Source: Candidatus Poribacteria bacterium (lineage in GTDB: Bacteria > Poribacteria > WGA-4E > WGA-3G). From it: 32,810 bases of DNA. Shown here piece after piece: positions 30,939-32,810 of this stretch. The stretch is from positions 1 through 32,810 of the forward strand of contig JAGFCB010000107.1 of assembly GCA_022394775.1 (NCBI GenBank), given 5' to 3'. The notes under the pieces are model-generated. The model did no database searches. It saw nothing but the letters and a program-made list of their open reading frames with translations, and was not told the DNA's origin. The position numbers and the translations under genes are program-made. Numbering within the stretch: position 1 is the first letter of the stretch; each line of letters starts with the position of its first letter.

Positions 30939-31895
30939 TTAATTTCCTGGGTAGGCGCGATTTTCCAGTTCTGCGACGAATTTTTCGGCGGCAATCGCGG
31001 CTGCGGCGCCTGCACCTGCAGCGGTAATCGCTTGACGGAACACATGATCGTGAACATCGCCTGCGGCATAGACCCCGTTTATATTTGTGCGCTGCATCTC
31101 GTCGACGACGATATAGCCTTGGTCGTCTGTATGTATGACATCTGTGAACAGTTCTGTGTTCGGGATATGTCCAATAAAGATGAACACACCGTCAATCGGG
31201 AAGAGTTGCGTTTCACCGGTTTTGACATTTTTGAGGGTCGCGCCGGTCACTTTGTCTGCGTCGCCGTTAATCTCTTCGACGACAGTGTCCCAGATGAATT
31301 TGATTTTGTCGTTTTTGAAGGCGCGTTCCTGCATAATCTGACTTGCGCGGAGTTGATCCCGTCGATGGACGATGTAGACCTCGGAGGCGTATTTGGTTAA
31401 GAAGATGCCTTCCTCTAAGGCTGCATCGCCGCCACCAACGACAATAAGCCGTTGATCTTGGAAGAAGAACCCGTCGCACGTTGCACAGTAAGAGACACCA
31501 CGTCCGCCGTATTCTGCTTCACCGGAGATGTTGAGTGTACGCGGTGAGGCGCCTGTGCAGATAATCACGGATTTCGCGCGGTATTCTTTCTCATAAGTCG
31601 TGACGGCGAACGGGTGTTGCGAGAAGTCAACGGCTGTTACGGTGTCAAATTGGACTTCGGTACCGAACTTTTCCGCCTGTTCTTGCATGCCTTGTATGAA
31701 GACACCTGCTTCGTCGCCGAAGAAACCCGGGTAGTTCTCGAGGTCGAGTGTTAAGGAGAGTTGTCCACCGAGTGCGTCCCCTGTGATAAGAACAGGTTCA
31801 AGCATTGCACGAGATGTATAAATACCTGCGGCGAACCCAGCGGTACCGCCGCCAATAATCACAATATTTCGATCTTCTATGTTGTTTGTATTCAT
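30939..31895 (-). CDS. trxB: Thioredoxin reductase
   Basis: 318 residues from the ATG at 31895; an upstream start at 31919 is possible, but neither has a strong ribosome-binding site. It is an NADPH/FAD flavoprotein that reduces thioredoxin. Motifs: NIVIIGGGTAGFAAGIYTSR (FAD), YGGRGVSYCATCDGFFF with redox cysteines C137 and C140, LIVVGGGDAALEEGIFLTK (NADPH), VYIVHRRDQLRA, and the closing GVYAAGDVHDHVFRQAITAA. All parts of the low-molecular-weight enzyme are present. Upstream, after a 42-bp gap with a hairpin, is the dehydrogenase gene; downstream is the FGGY kinase 55 bp away. Confidence 0.95.
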   Translation of the reverse strand: MNTNNIEDRNIVIIGGGTAGFAAGIYTSRAMLEPVLITGDALGGQLSLTLDLENYPGFFGDEAGVFIQGMQEQAEKFGTEVQFDTVTAVDFSQHPFAVTTYEKEYRAKSVIICTGASPRTLNISGEAEYGGRGVSYCATCDGFFFQDQRLIVVGGGDAALEEGIFLTKYASEVYIVHRRDQLRASQIMQERAFKNDKIKFIWDTVVEEINGDADKVTGATLKNVKTGETQLFPIDGVFIFIGHIPNTELFTDVIHTDDQGYIVVDEMQRTNINGVYAAGDVHDHVFRQAITAAGAGAAAAIAAEKFVAELENRAYPGN

Positions 31896-31912
31896 ATTTT
31901 TTAATGCGTTGC

Positions 31913-31936
31913 GGCACACGGCGTGTGCCTACTACT
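31913..31936 (-). other. Intercistronic hairpin with TACTACT tag
   Basis: GGCACAC-ggc-GTGTGCC (31913-31929) is followed by TACTACT, between the dehydrogenase and trxB genes. It has the same arrangement as 29187-29211. Confidence 0.6.
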
Positions 31937-31937
31937 T

Positions 31938-32810
31938 TTAAAATGGAAGTGGAATGCCGACGCGTTCAGCAACTGTTTTTAACTGTGCTTGATGCCTTTC
32001 ACCAATCGGGATGCCGATGTCAGCCCATTCCTGTTCACGCTCCCATTCTAAGCCGCCGGGTAGGTCTGCTCGGTCATAACCGGGTGCGGGTTGCATCTGT
32101 CGTGCATCGTGGATGTGTTGGTCGATCTCCGCTTTATACTCGTCAATAGGTCGGAATTGGGAAATATCAATCGCTGCAATGAACGCGCCTTGATTGGCAC
32201 CTTCCCAGATTGTTGGCGGATCTGGTGGCTTATCGAACAGCCAGATGCCTGCCATAAATCCGCCGAGTGCATGGCTTACATGACTCAAACCTAACATCTT
32301 GAAGAACGCGGCGGGACTCTGGGCAAACGCTTCTTCTAAAGGCAGTTTGGCATCAATACCGGTTGCCATATCGACGACTATCGGGGGCTGGTCGCCTGCG
32401 GGGATCGCGAAACTCATCGGTGAAGCACCGGTTGCGGTGGCGATCGAACCGCCGGGACCGTGCCGAAAACGGTGACAGGAGACTGCAAATCCGACGCAGT
32501 CCGCTTCAAGTGCAAGTCGTGTATATTTACCAGCACTCCCGAAATGGAAGTGGTTCCGACTCGTTGCGGCACCTAATCCTAACTCTTTGGCTTTTTCGAC
32601 CGCTGCCTGTGCGGCGTGATACGAGGCGAAATGTCCCATGCCGCCGTCGCCGTCGTAGACGGCTGTTGTTGGGGATTCGTTAATGCAGCGGACGTTTGGA
32701 CGTGGGTTTACTTTGCCGTCGAGCATCATGCCTACGTATCCGGGCGTTTGTTGGGTGCCGTGACTGAATACGCCGCGCAGATCCGTGAGCACTAATAGAT
32801 GCGCTATATG
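31938..32810 (-). CDS. Malate/L-lactate dehydrogenase-family oxidoreductase, 5' end outside window
   Basis: The frame is open to the right edge: codons before the apparent GTG at 32792 still read HIAHLLVLTDLRGVFSHG, as the family does, so the true start is beyond 32810. About 290 residues are visible out of roughly 340. Family (Ldh_2, PF02615-type) motifs: LTDLRGVFSHGT with the conserved SHG histidine, SRNHFHFGSAGKYTRLAL, PPIVVDMATG, and SHALGGFMAGIWLF. These are NAD(P)-dependent 2-hydroxyacid dehydrogenases acting on malate, lactate, ureidoglycolate or sugar acids. The substrate cannot be inferred. The C-terminus GIPLPF is complete. Confidence 0.88.
   Translation of the reverse strand, partial: HIAHLLVLTDLRGVFSHGTQQTPGYVGMMLDGKVNPRPNVRCINESPTTAVYDGDGGMGHFASYHAAQAAVEKAKELGLGAATSRNHFHFGSAGKYTRLALEADCVGFAVSCHRFRHGPGGSIATATGASPMSFAIPAGDQPPIVVDMATGIDAKLPLEEAFAQSPAAFFKMLGLSHVSHALGGFMAGIWLFDKPPDPPTIWEGANQGAFIAAIDISQFRPIDEYKAEIDQHIHDARQMQPAPGYDRADLPGGLEWEREQEWADIGIPIGERHQAQLKTVAERVGIPLPF

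Noticed and set aside
30927..31400. 157-codon plus-strand open frame
   Set aside because: Antisense to trxB, which shows all family motifs.

Overview
The window reads as a chromosomal segment from an uncultured bacterium of the Candidatus Poribacteria type. This is inferred from gene content and was not tested by any search: dockerin-like EF-hand pairs on secreted proteins, FlgD-like C-terminal sorting domains, ECF sigma and WD40/Asp-box propeller fusions, sugar isomerase, Gfo/Idh and ThuA genes, and many palindromic intergenic repeats. No rRNA, tRNA, CRISPR array, phage or conjugation genes were seen. Most genes lie on the minus strand.

Layout. 1-570: left part of an IS200/IS605-type element with the start of a minus-strand tnpB, cut by the window edge. 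585-1541: Mrp/ApbC Fe-S carrier ATPase. 1542-2072: repeat-rich gap. 2073-2738: ThuA-like protein bracketed by two miniature elements. 2861-4292: a complete-looking tnpB element whose right end supplies the stop codon of the convergent Gfo/Idh/MocA oxidoreductase (4289-5284). 5382-8288: ECF sigma factor fused through one membrane helix to an Asp-box propeller, split by an in-frame TAA. 8903-9814: Rpn/PD-(D/E)XK nuclease-like gene with a leaderless-type promoter. 9860-10870: graveyard of gene remnants. 10881-14170: WD40 protein and MacB-like permease, probably co-transcribed. 14622-17834 (+ strand): sugar isomerase/epimerase, a large unknown protein, and a secreted laminin-G/DUF1080-like protein. 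18187-22957: three related secreted proteins sharing a domain I could not assign, with different C-terminal modules. 23529-32810: glycosyltransferase 2, MoxR ATPase, a secreted pseudo-caspase/DUF3857/transglutaminase protein, MoaC, an FGGY xylulokinase-like kinase, thioredoxin reductase, and a malate/L-lactate dehydrogenase-family gene cut by the right edge.

How it fits together. Sugar handling recurs (ThuA, Gfo/Idh, epimerase, FGGY kinase, secreted jelly-roll protein), as do secreted or envelope proteins. The clearest non-gene content is two families of miniature inverted-repeat elements. Family A is 154 bp in both full copies, with AAC(G/C)CAAGTTGC termini. Family B has AGGACTTACGCA termini and interchangeable cores. 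One copy of each is flanked by an exact direct repeat, which suggests transposition.

Start codons were revised from the longest open frames where a promoter, ribosome-binding site or neighbouring gene argued for it (8903, 14622, 22010, 25645, 29213 and 30939 genes). All functions are from reading motifs by eye.
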